Positions 1-8,511 of a stretch of DNA of 32,136 bases are shown one piece after another. The stretch comes from Clostridia bacterium (GTDB lineage Bacteria; Bacillota; Clostridia; Christensenellales; CAG-138), in NCBI GenBank assembly GCA_030533005.1, contig JAUNJX010000026.1:1-32136 (forward strand), written 5' to 3'. A model generated the notes under the pieces. That model had not been told where the DNA came from, searched no databases, and saw nothing but the letters and a program-made list of their open reading frames with translations. Each line of letters opens with the position of its first letter. Position 1 is the stretch's first letter. The position numbers and the translations under genes are program-made.

Positions 1-1
1 C

Positions 2-1222
2 GTGCTGCGAAAAAACCTCCGCCTCTCCCCCGCGGCGCTGCTTAGAAGCGGCGGCGAAACGGCGGGACACAGGGGGCTTAGGCTTACGCGGCTTGCACCC
101 CTTGGCGCAAACGCGTATCTTGCGCTCAACGATCTGTGCGCGCGCAAAAAGCTCTATGCGACGTTTCTTTTCGTGCTCACCCTCGCCGCTTTTGTCGTGA
201 TCGTCCCGCAAAACCTCTATGCGACGGTATCCTCCAAAAGCTTCGTAGGCTACATGGGCACGGGGCTTTGCGATATGCGCATCGATTTACAGCAGGGGAC
301 GGCGCTTGCAAAACAGGCGCAGGCCATCCAAACGGCGCTTGCAAGCGACCCCGATGTGGAGACCGCCGCCCTTTTCACCACCCGCGGCTACGCGCTTTCG
401 CTGCCCGACGGCAGCCGTGAGCGCATATCGATCGATCTTGGCGACCACGCGCTGTTCCCCGCGCAGTACCAACAGGGGCGTGCGCCCGCGGCGGCGGATG
501 AGATCGCGCTTTCCTCCCTGCAGGCCGACGCGCTTGCCGCGTCCGTGGGCGATACGCTGACGATTCTATCCGGGGATACGCCGCGCACGCTCACCGTCTG
601 CGGCGTGTACGCGGACGTCACCAACGGCGGCAAGACCGCCAAGGCTTCGTTTTCGGACGAGACGACGGACGTGATGCGCTATATGTTCGCCGCGGATTTT
701 GCGAAAGGTACGGCGCAGGCACGCATCGCCGCCTATCAGGCCGCGTTCCCTGACGCCAAGGTGTCGGATGTGGAACGGTATGTAGCGCAGACGCTTGCGG
801 GCAGCATCAGCGCCATGCGCACCGCCGCGCGCGCCGCACTTTTTGCAGCACTTCTGCTGGCGGGTCTGATCACGGCGCTGTTTTTGCGCATGCTGCTCTC
901 CAAGGACGCGCGCTCCGTCGCCGTTTTAAGGGCGCTGGGCTTTACGCATGGCGACATACGCGCGCAGTACCTCTGGCGGGCGATTATCATAGCGCTGCTT
1001 GGCTTTGTGCTGGGCACGCTGCTTGCAAACACCCTGGGCGAGCGCCTTGCGGGCATGCTTATCGCGTCCCTCGGCGCTAGCGGCCTGCGGTTTTGTATCG
1101 ACCCCCTCAGGGCGTATCTCATGTGCCCGGCGCTGCTGTCTCTGTCGGTGCTTGCGTCGGCCATGCTAAGCCTTGCCTCTGCGGGGCGTATCCCATTATG
1201 CGATCATGTGAGGAATGAATAA
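2..1222 (+). CDS. ABC transporter permease, FtsX/MacB type (5' truncated by window edge)
   Basis: C-terminal part (about 406 residues visible) of an FtsX-family permease that works with the ATPase starting at 1215, probably exporting or extracting a lipid, lipoprotein or peptide rather than importing. The visible order is a cytoplasmic linker, a membrane segment near residues 50-74, an extracytoplasmic domain to about 270, and three membrane segments near 277-297, 325-347 and 373-397. This is the second half of the usual duplicated FtsX permease, which is typically around 780 residues, so the GTG at position 2 is almost certainly internal and the true start lies upstream of the window. The stop overlaps the ATPase start by 8 bases, indicating translational coupling. 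Family assignment is good; the substrate is unknown. Confidence 0.85.
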   Translation: MLRKNLRLSPAALLRSGGETAGHRGLRLTRLAPLGANAYLALNDLCARKKLYATFLFVLTLAAFVVIVPQNLYATVSSKSFVGYMGTGLCDMRIDLQQGTALAKQAQAIQTALASDPDVETAALFTTRGYALSLPDGSRERISIDLGDHALFPAQYQQGRAPAAADEIALSSLQADALAASVGDTLTILSGDTPRTLTVCGVYADVTNGGKTAKASFSDETTDVMRYMFAADFAKGTAQARIAAYQAAFPDAKVSDVERYVAQTLAGSISAMRTAARAALFAALLLAGLITALFLRMLLSKDARSVAVLRALGFTHGDIRAQYLWRAIIIALLGFVLGTLLANTLGERLAGMLIASLGASGLRFCIDPLRAYLMCPALLSLSVLASAMLSLASAGRIPLCDHVRNE

Positions 1223-1979
1223 GATGTGTGTAGTAAAAGCTGAAAACATCAGCAAGGGATTCTTAGAAAAGGGCGCGCAAAACCGCGTGCTCCGCCATAT
1301 CGACCTGTGCGTGCGGGAGGGTGAATTCGTCAGCGTCATGGGGCCCTCCGGCTCGGGCAAATCCACGCTGCTCTTTTGCGTAAGCGGCATGGACGGCGTG
1401 GACGAAGGGCGGGTGGAGTTTGACGGCCGCGACCTTGCGACGCTGGAGGATGAAGCATTGAGCGCGCTGCGCCGCACGCAAATGGGCTTTGTGTTTCAGC
1501 AGCCCAGCCTGCTCAAAAACCTGAACCTGTTGGATAACATCATGCTGACCGCCGTCAGGAACGATAAAAAGAACCTGCCCGCGATCAAAGCGCGCGCCCT
1601 TGCCCTTATGGAAAAGGCGGGGATCGCTTCCCTTGCGGACAGGGACGTCGCCGCCGTTTCGGGCGGGCAGCTCCAGCGCGCGGGCGTGTGCCGCGCGCTC
1701 ATGTCCCATCCCTCCATCCTCTTTGGGGACGAGCCCACGGGCGCGCTCAATTCCGCCGCCGCACAGGAGGTCATGCGGCTGTTTCAGGCTGTCAACACAG
1801 AAGGCACGGCGATATTGCTCGTCACGCACGACGCGAAGATCGCCGCGCACAGCGAGCGCGTCATTTTCATGTGCGATGGACAGATCGCCGACGAAATGCT
1901 GCTTGGCAAATACGACGGCGGCGCGCTGGACGCGCGCATGCGTAAGGTCAGCGAACGCATGCAGGGCTTGGGCATTTAA
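1215..1979 (+). CDS. ABC transporter ATP-binding protein, LolD/MacB type
   Basis: A 254-residue ATPase that powers the FtsX-type permease just upstream. Visible motifs are Walker A GPSGSGKST (about 43-51), the Q-loop FVFQQPSLL, the signature SGGQLQR (about 148-154), Walker B ILFGDEP (about 170-176) and the switch histidine in LLVTHDAK. The motif GPSGSGKST with SGGQ.QR and DEPTGALN is typical of the LolD/MacB/BceA group. The start ATG overlaps the permease stop. Its stop overlaps the stop of the convergent HD-GYP gene by 4 bases, leaving no room for a terminator between them. A regulator or binding protein is not seen next to it, so whether it gives peptide resistance (Bce-like) or does envelope maintenance cannot be decided. 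Confidence 0.93.
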   Translation: MNKMCVVKAENISKGFLEKGAQNRVLRHIDLCVREGEFVSVMGPSGSGKSTLLFCVSGMDGVDEGRVEFDGRDLATLEDEALSALRRTQMGFVFQQPSLLKNLNLLDNIMLTAVRNDKKNLPAIKARALALMEKAGIASLADRDVAAVSGGQLQRAGVCRALMSHPSILFGDEPTGALNSAAAQEVMRLFQAVNTEGTAILLVTHDAKIAAHSERVIFMCDGQIADEMLLGKYDGGALDARMRKVSERMQGLGI

Positions 1980-3175
1980 GCGAACACCGCGCCGATATCC
2001 GCCGTGATGCCTGCGTCCAGAAGCTCGAGCGCGGCGAGGCGATCCAGCTCCCGCATGGCGTCCGCGTGGGAAAGACCCGGCTTGTAGGGGCGCGGCTCCG
2101 TCATGGCCTGATAGATGTCGATGCACGCCATAAGGCGTTCGTTCCTGCTTAGATTTTCAGCCTTCAGGCCGAAGGGATAGCCGCTGCCGTCCAGCTTTTC
2201 ATGGTGCAGCGCCGCCCAGCGCTTCACATCGTCAAGCCCCGCGATCTGCTCCAGTATCCTCCATGTGGCGTAGGCGTGGTTTTGCACCGTTTGATATTCG
2301 TCCTGCGTGAGCTTGCCGGGCTTTTCCAGCAGGTCGTTAGGGATCACCAGCTTGCCGACGTCGTGCAGCGCGCCCGCGAGCAGAAGCTTCATCCGTTCCG
2401 GCTCCGCGATTTGGTAAAAATCCGCCATGCGCAGCACTTTTTCCGCCACCCCCTGCGAATGCCGCGCGGTGAAGGCGGATTTATAGTCGATGACGGCGGC
2501 AAAGAGCATGGCGAAATCCTCCGTCTGCGCGGGCGTAAGCGTGCGCATGATCTGCGGCAGCAGCGTACGCATGGTGGCGGGCAAACGCGCGTCGCGGAGG
2601 CTTTCGAGCAGCGCGTCCAGATCTTCTTCAAGCAGCAGCCTCACGCAGCCCGCGTCGAACATCCGCCCGCTTTCCGCCGTCAGAAACGCGCGTATGGCGG
2701 GCAGCTTTTCAGCGCCCGTGCGAAGATCGAAGGTCGCGTCCAATATGTCGGTAAGGTGCACAAGGCGCGCATACAGCGGCACGTCCTCGTTGCGCTTTGC
2801 AAAGGGACCCGTGCCGTCCGCCTCCTCGTGGTGATACAGCAGCACGTCCTTCACGTCGGTGAAAACCGGGAGGCGCTGCATGTTGGCCTCGCCCGAAACG
2901 CAGTGCGCGCCGAGACTGATGCCGCTGCCGGGCGTATACTCCGTGGCGATGTATTCGGGCAGCGCGTTGTCGTGCAGCAGCGCGCAGGCGCAAAGGTCGA
3001 AAAGCGCTTCCTCGTCAAGCCCCAGCCTGCGCCCCAGCGCCGCGCAAAGGCACGCGATGCGCTTGGCGTGATGCAGCGATACGCCGATGAGCTCCCCCTC
3101 CACGCAATCCAGTGCGTCGGAGAGCGCAGCGAGCATCTGCGTCATGTTGATCGTCCATACGGCGGGCGTTTCCAT
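1976..3175 (-). CDS. Tandem HD-GYP domain protein (predicted c-di-GMP phosphodiesterase)
   Basis: A 399-residue soluble protein with two HD-GYP-like halves. The C-terminal half (about 225-390) has all family hallmarks: H271-D272, the KPGKL stretch, H300, HHE at 324-326, GSGYP (GYP at 332-334), D353 and the RPY motif; HD-GYP enzymes hydrolyse cyclic di-GMP, usually to GMP. The N-terminal half (about 30-160) repeats the pattern with H68-D69, H91, HHE at 115-117 and D143, but GYP is replaced by GPF in DGTGPF. No membrane segment or receiver domain is present, so the input signal may act through the N-terminal half. The start at 3175 has an AAAGGA site 8 bases upstream and a TTGAAC/TACACT promoter at 3245-3273. 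An alternative is that only the C-terminal half is catalytic. Confidence 0.9.
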   Translation of the reverse strand: METPAVWTINMTQMLAALSDALDCVEGELIGVSLHHAKRIACLCAALGRRLGLDEEALFDLCACALLHDNALPEYIATEYTPGSGISLGAHCVSGEANMQRLPVFTDVKDVLLYHHEEADGTGPFAKRNEDVPLYARLVHLTDILDATFDLRTGAEKLPAIRAFLTAESGRMFDAGCVRLLLEEDLDALLESLRDARLPATMRTLLPQIMRTLTPAQTEDFAMLFAAVIDYKSAFTARHSQGVAEKVLRMADFYQIAEPERMKLLLAGALHDVGKLVIPNDLLEKPGKLTQDEYQTVQNHAYATWRILEQIAGLDDVKRWAALHHEKLDGSGYPFGLKAENLSRNERLMACIDIYQAMTEPRPYKPGLSHADAMRELDRLAALELLDAGITADIGAVFA

Positions 3176-3230
3176 GCGGCTGTCCTTTCTGTGCTGTTTT
3201 TCATGGCGTTTGCATGCGTTTATGCGTCTA

Positions 3231-3243
3231 TATTTTCAAAATA
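3231..3243. repeat. 13-bp palindrome TATTTTCAAAATA at the predicted HD-GYP transcription start
   Basis: A perfect inverted repeat of six bases around a central C lies on the predicted start of transcription of the HD-GYP gene, where a repressor site would be expected. It is AT-rich, so chance is possible. Confidence 0.35.
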
Positions 3244-3244
3244 C

Positions 3245-3273
3245 AGTGTAGCATCATTGCCGGGCGCGTTCAA
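3245..3273 (-). promoter_or_regulatory. Sigma-A-like promoter of the HD-GYP gene
   Basis: On the minus strand TTGAAC (3268-3273) and TACACT (3245-3250) are separated by exactly 17 bases, placing transcription start near 3238, about 60 bases before the start codon. It is read by eye and not tested. Confidence 0.55.
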
Positions 3274-3307
3274 CTGCGGCATAGCGTGCCGCGCAACTTT
3301 TTTTGCG

Positions 3308-3336
3308 TTGACATATCCATGCGCGGATAGGATACT
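3308..3336 (+). promoter_or_regulatory. Sigma-A-like promoter upstream of the YczE/YitT-like gene
   Basis: TTGACA (3308-3313) and GATACT (3331-3336) are spaced by 17 bases. Predicted transcription start is near 3343, only some 16 bases before a strong hairpin. The -35 is a perfect consensus; the -10 matches at four of six positions. Confidence 0.6.
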
Positions 3337-3358
3337 ATGTATAGGAATACATTTAAGC

Positions 3359-3406
3359 GCAGCTTTCGCCGTTTCTGTATCAAACGGCGAAGGCTGCTTT
3401 TATTTT
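3359..3406 (+). terminator. Hairpin with U-tract between promoter and start codon (attenuator-like)
   Basis: Arms 3359-3374 and 3382-3397 pair over 16 bp (one G-U) around a 7-base loop, followed by TTTTATTTT. It lies between the 3308-3336 promoter and the Shine-Dalgarno GAGGT at 3409-3413 of the gene at 3420, so transcripts from this promoter must pass a terminator before the coding region. No gene on the + strand ends here that would need it. Confidence 0.7.
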
Positions 3407-3419
3407 GTGAGGTAAATTT

Positions 3420-4103
3420 ATGGAAAAGAAAACCTTTTATACGGAGCTTGCGTACGCGTTCGGCTTGGTGGCGCTCGCGTTCGGCTCGGCGTTTATGGAG
3501 CGGGCGGATTTCGGCATGTCCATGGTGGTGGCGCCCGCGTATCTACTCTATCTGAAGCTTTCGCAGACCCTGCCGTTTTTCACCTTCGGCATGGCGGAAT
3601 ACGCCCTGCAGGCGGTACTTTTGCTTCTCATGACGGTCATGGTGCGAAGGGTGCGCCTTGCCTATTTTTTCTCCTTTGTCACCGCCGTGCTCTACGGCTT
3701 TGCGCTGGACGGCGCGATGGCGCTTCTTGCGCTGCTGCCGGCTGCGGGAACAGGCGCGCGGCTCGTCTGCTATCTTGTGGGGATGCTGCTGTGCGCCTTG
3801 GGCGTGTCGCTGCTGTTCCACACCTACATTTCGCCTGAAGCGTATGAGCTTTTCGTCAAGGAGGTTTCAAAAAAGCTCCATGTCGATATCCACAAATGCA
3901 AAACCGTCTATGACTGCGTAAGCTGCCTCGTCGGCGTGGCGCTGTCCTTTGCCTTTTTCGGCCTCTGGCATTTTGAGGGCGTGAAGCTGGGCACGGTGGT
4001 TTGCGCGCTGCTAAACGGCACGCTCATCGGGCTTTGCACGCGCGCGCTGGAAAGCGTATGGACATTTCGTGACGGCCTGCCGCTTCGCCGGTATTTTGCG
4101 TAG
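3420..4103 (+). CDS. YczE/YitT-like (DUF6198-type) integral membrane protein
   Basis: A 227-residue hydrophobic protein with about five or six membrane segments (roughly 10-30, 48-72, 78-104, 112-134, 164-184 and 190-212). The opening pattern, with FGSAFMERADFGMSMVV followed by a short loop and hydrophobic runs, resembles the YczE/YyaS/YitT membrane family of Bacillota, whose function is unknown. A cytoplasmic KEVSKKLHVDIHKCKTVYD segment near 141-160 is charged and could contact a partner. The ATG has GAGGT 6 bases upstream and sits just after a terminator-like hairpin, suggesting control by transcription attenuation. It is flanked by a divergent HD-GYP gene and, downstream, by a promoter for the hybrid kinase, so it is probably monocistronic. 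No function is proposed. Confidence 0.8.
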   Translation: MEKKTFYTELAYAFGLVALAFGSAFMERADFGMSMVVAPAYLLYLKLSQTLPFFTFGMAEYALQAVLLLLMTVMVRRVRLAYFFSFVTAVLYGFALDGAMALLALLPAAGTGARLVCYLVGMLLCALGVSLLFHTYISPEAYELFVKEVSKKLHVDIHKCKTVYDCVSCLVGVALSFAFFGLWHFEGVKLGTVVCALLNGTLIGLCTRALESVWTFRDGLPLRRYFA

Positions 4104-4140
4104 GGCACGCGCTCCTTTTCGCGCTTTCCCGCGTCAAGCA

Positions 4141-4169
4141 TTGATAAACCTTGCCGAATAGACTATACT
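4141..4169 (+). promoter_or_regulatory. Strong sigma-A-like promoter of the kinase-aminopeptidase-dehydrogenase operon
   Basis: TTGATA (4141-4146) and TATACT (4164-4169) with a 17-base spacer, followed by an AT-rich stretch. Predicted transcription start is near 4176, giving a leader of about 75 bases before the ATG at 4251. No known riboswitch pattern was recognised in the leader. Confidence 0.65.
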
Positions 4170-4250
4170 ATTTATATATCGGTTCATATATATTGCGTAG
4201 TAAAATCATACGGGATAATTTGCATATTGGACAAGGGAAAGCGAGAAGAA

Positions 4251-7200
4251 ATGGCAGTCGAACATGAGAACTCCTATGTAGCGGGAGATTACCAAAGAGA
4301 GCTTCTTGACAATCTTCCCTGCGGCGCCGCGCTGTACCGCTTTACGGGGGATGCGCTGCATGCCGTGCATCTGAATAAACGCTATTGCGAGCTGGTGGGC
4401 AGGGAGATCGGCGACCCTTCGCAGGTGTCTGCGACAGAGCCCGTCCATCCGGACGACAGGGGCGCCGTTTTAACGGAGCTGCGCGCCGCCATCCGCGAGG
4501 GGCGCGACGTGGATTGCGTCGTAAGGATACTGTATGGGGACACGAAGGACGCATACAGGCTTTTTCGCGTTTCCGGCAAGGTGATCGGCCAGGCGGGCGG
4601 CGAGTATTCCCTGTACGCGACATTCTCGGAGATCTCCCAGAGCGAGATGAGCATGCGGGAGCTTGTGCCGCATATCCTCAACGCCATCATGGCCTCCTCC
4701 ACGGATCTTTCCTTTGCCAAGGACAGAGGCTTTCGCTATATCTGCTGCACCCGCGCGTTTGCCAAGATGGCGGGCGGGCAGACGGAGCGCGACGTTATCG
4801 GCAAAACCGACTATGATCTGTTTCCCAAGCCCATTGCGGATAAATTCCGCAGCGACGACATTCGCCTTATCGAGGGCGGGCTGTCGCTGATCGATATGGT
4901 GGAGCCCATCCCCTCCGAGGACGGGGTGCCGCATTATTCGAGCACCTCCAAATATCTGCTGCGCGATACCTTGGGCAATGTGATCGGGCTTTACGGCGTG
5001 GGGCGCGATATTACGGAGCACCGGGACGCCTATACGCGCTTAAAGCTGATCACCGACGCCACGCCCTGCGGACTCATATCGTATGAGATCACGCCGGACA
5101 GCGTGCGCACCGTCTATTTTAACGACGGCATATTCGCCTTTTCCGGCTATACCCGCGAAGCGTACGCGGCGATGAGCCGGGAGGATCCCTTCTGCCTTGT
5201 GCTGCGGGAGGACAGACCCGCCATCGACGCGGCGCGGGACGCGCTGCTTGGCGGCGCGCCCTTTGTGGAAACGGAATATCGCTGCCGCACCAAGGACGGC
5301 GGCTGCCGCTGCTTTACCACGCGCGCGGTGGTGACGGAACGAAGCGACGACGTCATCATGGTGAGCGCTGTGCACTTTGACGTCACGGAGGCGAGGGAAA
5401 ACGACGAAAAGGAAAAGGCGTACATTGAAAGCGTAAAGCTCAGGAACCAGCTGATCGACGATTCCTCCGCTTCGATCTACGTTTGCGACGCGGCGAGCTT
5501 TGAGCTTCTCTACGTCAACAAAAACGCCGCCAAAATGTGCGGCAAAACCGTGGAGGCGGCGAAGGGGCAGCTCTGCTATGCCTATTTAAAGGGCGCGGAT
5601 AAGCCCTGCGAGCCCTGCTATATGCAGTTCGCCAATGATACGGACTATACCGCGCGCGAGTATGCAAGCCCCGTGAGCGGCAAGCATTATATGACGCGCG
5701 GCAAATTCATCCGCTACGGCGGCAGGCGCGCGCTTGTGCAGTACATGACGGACGAAACGGAGCGCATCAACGCCCGCATCAGCCTGCAAAAGCTGGTGGA
5801 CGGCATACCCGGCGGCATCGGCATTTTCCATTATTATAAGGACGGGCAGCTGGAAAAGATCTACATGAACGAGGGCTACTATCAGCTCTTGGGCACGACC
5901 CGCGAAAAGCGCACCGCCTACAGGGGCTTTTCCTTTTTGAACGCGCTGCATCCCGATGATCGCCCCGTGTTTATGGCGGAGCTGGACGCCGCGGTGCGGG
6001 AAGGCCGCATCGGCGATTTGGAGATGCGCGTGCTGGACGGCGCGGGCGCGTACCGGTGGCTCAGCGGCAGGATCAAGACCGATTCCGCGGATGCGGAAAA
6101 ATGGGTGTTCTATCTTTCCCTCACGGATGTGGATCGGGAAAAGCGGATGCGGCTTCGCACCGAAGCGAGCAGCCGCATCATGCAGATGGCCAACCGGGCG
6201 GGGAAGCTTTCGGCATGGCTTTACGATTTGAAAACGCGGCGGGTCACCTTTGAGCACATGGCGGGGTCGCTGCTGGGTCTTGGCAAGGAGATCGAAAACG
6301 TGCCGGATTCCATGGTGGAAAACGGCAGCGTCCATAAGGAGGATGTGCCGGCGTTTTTGCGGATGTATGAGGCGCTCCGCGCCGACAGGGGCAACTGCGA
6401 CTGTACGGTCAGGCTCCGCAACGAGGTCAGCGGGAATTACGAATGGCAGCATATCAGCTATTCCTTCGTCAACGACGATTATTACGGCAACCATGTGGCG
6501 GTGGGCGTTTCCACGGACGTGGACGCGCAGCAAAAGGCGCGGCTCCTTTACGAGCATGAGCTGAAGCTTCGGCAGGAGGTCATGAACGACACCGTCAACT
6601 ATTATCAGATCAACCTCTCTAACGGCAATATCGAAGAATATCATTCCGCCTACGGGGAAGACCTGCGCGAGGGCGCATGGGAAAGGATCGTCGCGGAGGA
6701 TCGCGCGGCGGCGGAGGCGACCCTGTCCGCACCATCGCTGCTTGCCGCGTACGCGCGGGGGGAAACGCGGGTTTCAGCAATATACCGCAAAAATCTGCCC
6801 GGCCTGGGCCTGCGATGGATCAAGGCGAGCGGCACCATCATGCAAAGACCCGGTTCGGAGGATATCGTCGCCTTCCTTTACACGCGCGATATCGACGCGG
6901 AGAAGAAGGATCAGCTTGCGCTGGACGCGATCGTGGTCAACGAGATACAGTCCGTCATCCTGATCAACGTCAAAAGCGGGCTTGCGCGCTTTGTTACGAC
7001 CAAGCACGATCTGAGCGCCGTGGAAACGGGGCGAAGCTTTGATTATGACGTCTTCATGCAGGGCGTGATCGACGCGCGGATACACCCGGACGATCGAAGG
7101 AGCAGCATGGACTTCCTGCTGCTTGAAAAGCTTGTCGCGGCGCTTGCGGCGTCCCCCGTCGCCATGCTTGCCTTCCGGTCGGTGGACGAGGACGGCACGG

Positions 7201-8489
7201 TTCACAGAAAGAGATCGACAGCCACCTATCTTGACGGCACGCGGGAGGATATCATCCTCTCCCGACGGGACATTACCGATCTTTATAAGGAGGAGCAGCA
7301 GCAAAAGCGCGCGCTGGAGGAGGCTGTAAACGAAGCGAACAAGGCCAACAGCGCCAAAACGGAATTCCTCTCCCGCATGAGCCATGACATGCGCACGCCG
7401 CTCAATGCCGTCATAGGCTTGGTCACGCTTGCCAAGGACGAACAGAATCCGCCGCAGACCGCCGAATATCTGGAGGGCATCGATTCCTCCAGCCATTTCC
7501 TGCTGGGGCTTATCAACGACATACTGGATCTTTCCAAGATGGAAAGGGATAAGATCGAGCTCAACGAGGAGCCCTTCCCGATCGCGGAGTTTCAGCGCAA
7601 AATCAACGACATCATCCAGCCATTGATGGACGAAAAGCACATCGAATTCGTGTTTGATATGGGCTGCGGCGCGCAGAACCTGCTGGTGGATAAGCTGCGC
7701 TTTAGCCAGATCTTCTTTAACCTGCTTTCCAACGCCGCCAAGTATACCCCGCCGGGCGGGCGCGTCGAATTTACGGCCGCGCACATACCGGACGATATGC
7801 GGGGGCGGCGCGGCATGCGCTTCATCGTACGCGATAACGGGTATGGCATGAGCGAGGAATTCATGCGGGTCATCTTTACCCCCTTTACGCGCGAGAGCAA
7901 CGCGGCCGGGGCACAAACGCAGGGGTCGGGGCTGGGTCTTGCCATCGTCAAGAACCTCGTGGATTCCATGGGCGGGCGCATCAGCGTGATAAGCGAGCTT
8001 GGCAAGGGGACGACGTTCACCGTAGACCTGTACGCCTATATGCTGCCCGAGGGGGCGGTCATCGCGCAGGATGCGCCGGATACGGATCACGCGCGCTTGC
8101 AGGGGCTTCGCATATTGCTTGCGGAGGATAACGAGATCAACACGGTCGTTGCAAAAAGGCTATTGGAGAAAAAGGGCTGCGTGATCGATAACGTTACGGA
8201 CGGAGAGCAGGCGGTCACGCGCTTTTGCGCGTCCGCGCCCGGCTTTTACGGCGCGATCCTCATGGATGTGCGCATGCCCGTGATGAACGGCATCGAGGCG
8301 ACCGTCAAGATACGCGCGCTGGAGCGCGCGGACGCGAAAACCATCCCCATCATCGCCATGACCGCCGACGCATTGGTCGAGGATCAGAACAAGACGCTGC
8401 GCGCCGGGATGAACGCGCATATTTCCAAGCCCATAGAGGCGAATGTGCTCTATGACACCATCGCGCGGCAGGTCGGCGAACGCCTGTAG
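4251..8489 (+). CDS. Multi-PAS hybrid sensor histidine kinase / receiver
   Basis: A 1412-residue cytosolic hybrid kinase. About seven or eight PAS-like modules fill residues 5-1010, recognisable by recurring NDGxY/HPDDR patterns and by closing segments such as GRDITEH and SRRDITDLY. They are followed by a short coiled coil, the HisKA box SRMSHDMRTPLNAVIG with phospho-acceptor H1045, the ATPase domain with NLLSNAAKYTP (near 1156), RDNGYGMS and GSGLGLAIVKN (near 1225), and a receiver from about 1284 with acceptor D1339 in ILMDVRMP and the conserved SKPI lysine. No membrane segment and no DNA-binding output are present, so phosphate presumably passes to a separate HPt protein not in the window. 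ATG 4251 is preferred to TTG 4227 because of the purine-rich stretch upstream. It is paralogous to the kinase at 11036-15160 and heads an apparent operon. Confidence 0.93.
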   Translation: MAVEHENSYVAGDYQRELLDNLPCGAALYRFTGDALHAVHLNKRYCELVGREIGDPSQVSATEPVHPDDRGAVLTELRAAIREGRDVDCVVRILYGDTKDAYRLFRVSGKVIGQAGGEYSLYATFSEISQSEMSMRELVPHILNAIMASSTDLSFAKDRGFRYICCTRAFAKMAGGQTERDVIGKTDYDLFPKPIADKFRSDDIRLIEGGLSLIDMVEPIPSEDGVPHYSSTSKYLLRDTLGNVIGLYGVGRDITEHRDAYTRLKLITDATPCGLISYEITPDSVRTVYFNDGIFAFSGYTREAYAAMSREDPFCLVLREDRPAIDAARDALLGGAPFVETEYRCRTKDGGCRCFTTRAVVTERSDDVIMVSAVHFDVTEARENDEKEKAYIESVKLRNQLIDDSSASIYVCDAASFELLYVNKNAAKMCGKTVEAAKGQLCYAYLKGADKPCEPCYMQFANDTDYTAREYASPVSGKHYMTRGKFIRYGGRRALVQYMTDETERINARISLQKLVDGIPGGIGIFHYYKDGQLEKIYMNEGYYQLLGTTREKRTAYRGFSFLNALHPDDRPVFMAELDAAVREGRIGDLEMRVLDGAGAYRWLSGRIKTDSADAEKWVFYLSLTDVDREKRMRLRTEASSRIMQMANRAGKLSAWLYDLKTRRVTFEHMAGSLLGLGKEIENVPDSMVENGSVHKEDVPAFLRMYEALRADRGNCDCTVRLRNEVSGNYEWQHISYSFVNDDYYGNHVAVGVSTDVDAQQKARLLYEHELKLRQEVMNDTVNYYQINLSNGNIEEYHSAYGEDLREGAWERIVAEDRAAAEATLSAPSLLAAYARGETRVSAIYRKNLPGLGLRWIKASGTIMQRPGSEDIVAFLYTRDIDAEKKDQLALDAIVVNEIQSVILINVKSGLARFVTTKHDLSAVETGRSFDYDVFMQGVIDARIHPDDRRSSMDFLLLEKLVAALAASPVAMLAFRSVDEDGTVHRKRSTATYLDGTREDIILSRRDITDLYKEEQQQKRALEEAVNEANKANSAKTEFLSRMSHDMRTPLNAVIGLVTLAKDEQNPPQTAEYLEGIDSSSHFLLGLINDILDLSKMERDKIELNEEPFPIAEFQRKINDIIQPLMDEKHIEFVFDMGCGAQNLLVDKLRFSQIFFNLLSNAAKYTPPGGRVEFTAAHIPDDMRGRRGMRFIVRDNGYGMSEEFMRVIFTPFTRESNAAGAQTQGSGLGLAIVKNLVDSMGGRISVISELGKGTTFTVDLYAYMLPEGAVIAQDAPDTDHARLQGLRILLAEDNEINTVVAKRLLEKKGCVIDNVTDGEQAVTRFCASAPGFYGAILMDVRMPVMNGIEATVKIRALERADAKTIPIIAMTADALVEDQNKTLRAGMNAHISKPIEANVLYDTIARQVGERL

Positions 8490-8511
8490 CGCAACGAACG
8501 GAGGCCAATCC

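Noticed and set aside
2201..3415. Open frame of about 400 codons on the plus strand
   Set aside because: It is antisense to the HD-GYP gene, which carries all catalytic motifs, and has a low-complexity Arg/His-rich product.
4227..4250. TTG start for the first hybrid kinase
   Set aside because: No ribosome site precedes it; the ATG at 4251 follows a purine-rich stretch.
6774..8090. Open frame of about 438 codons on the minus strand
   Set aside because: Antisense to the kinase core of the first hybrid kinase; no domain and no ribosome site.
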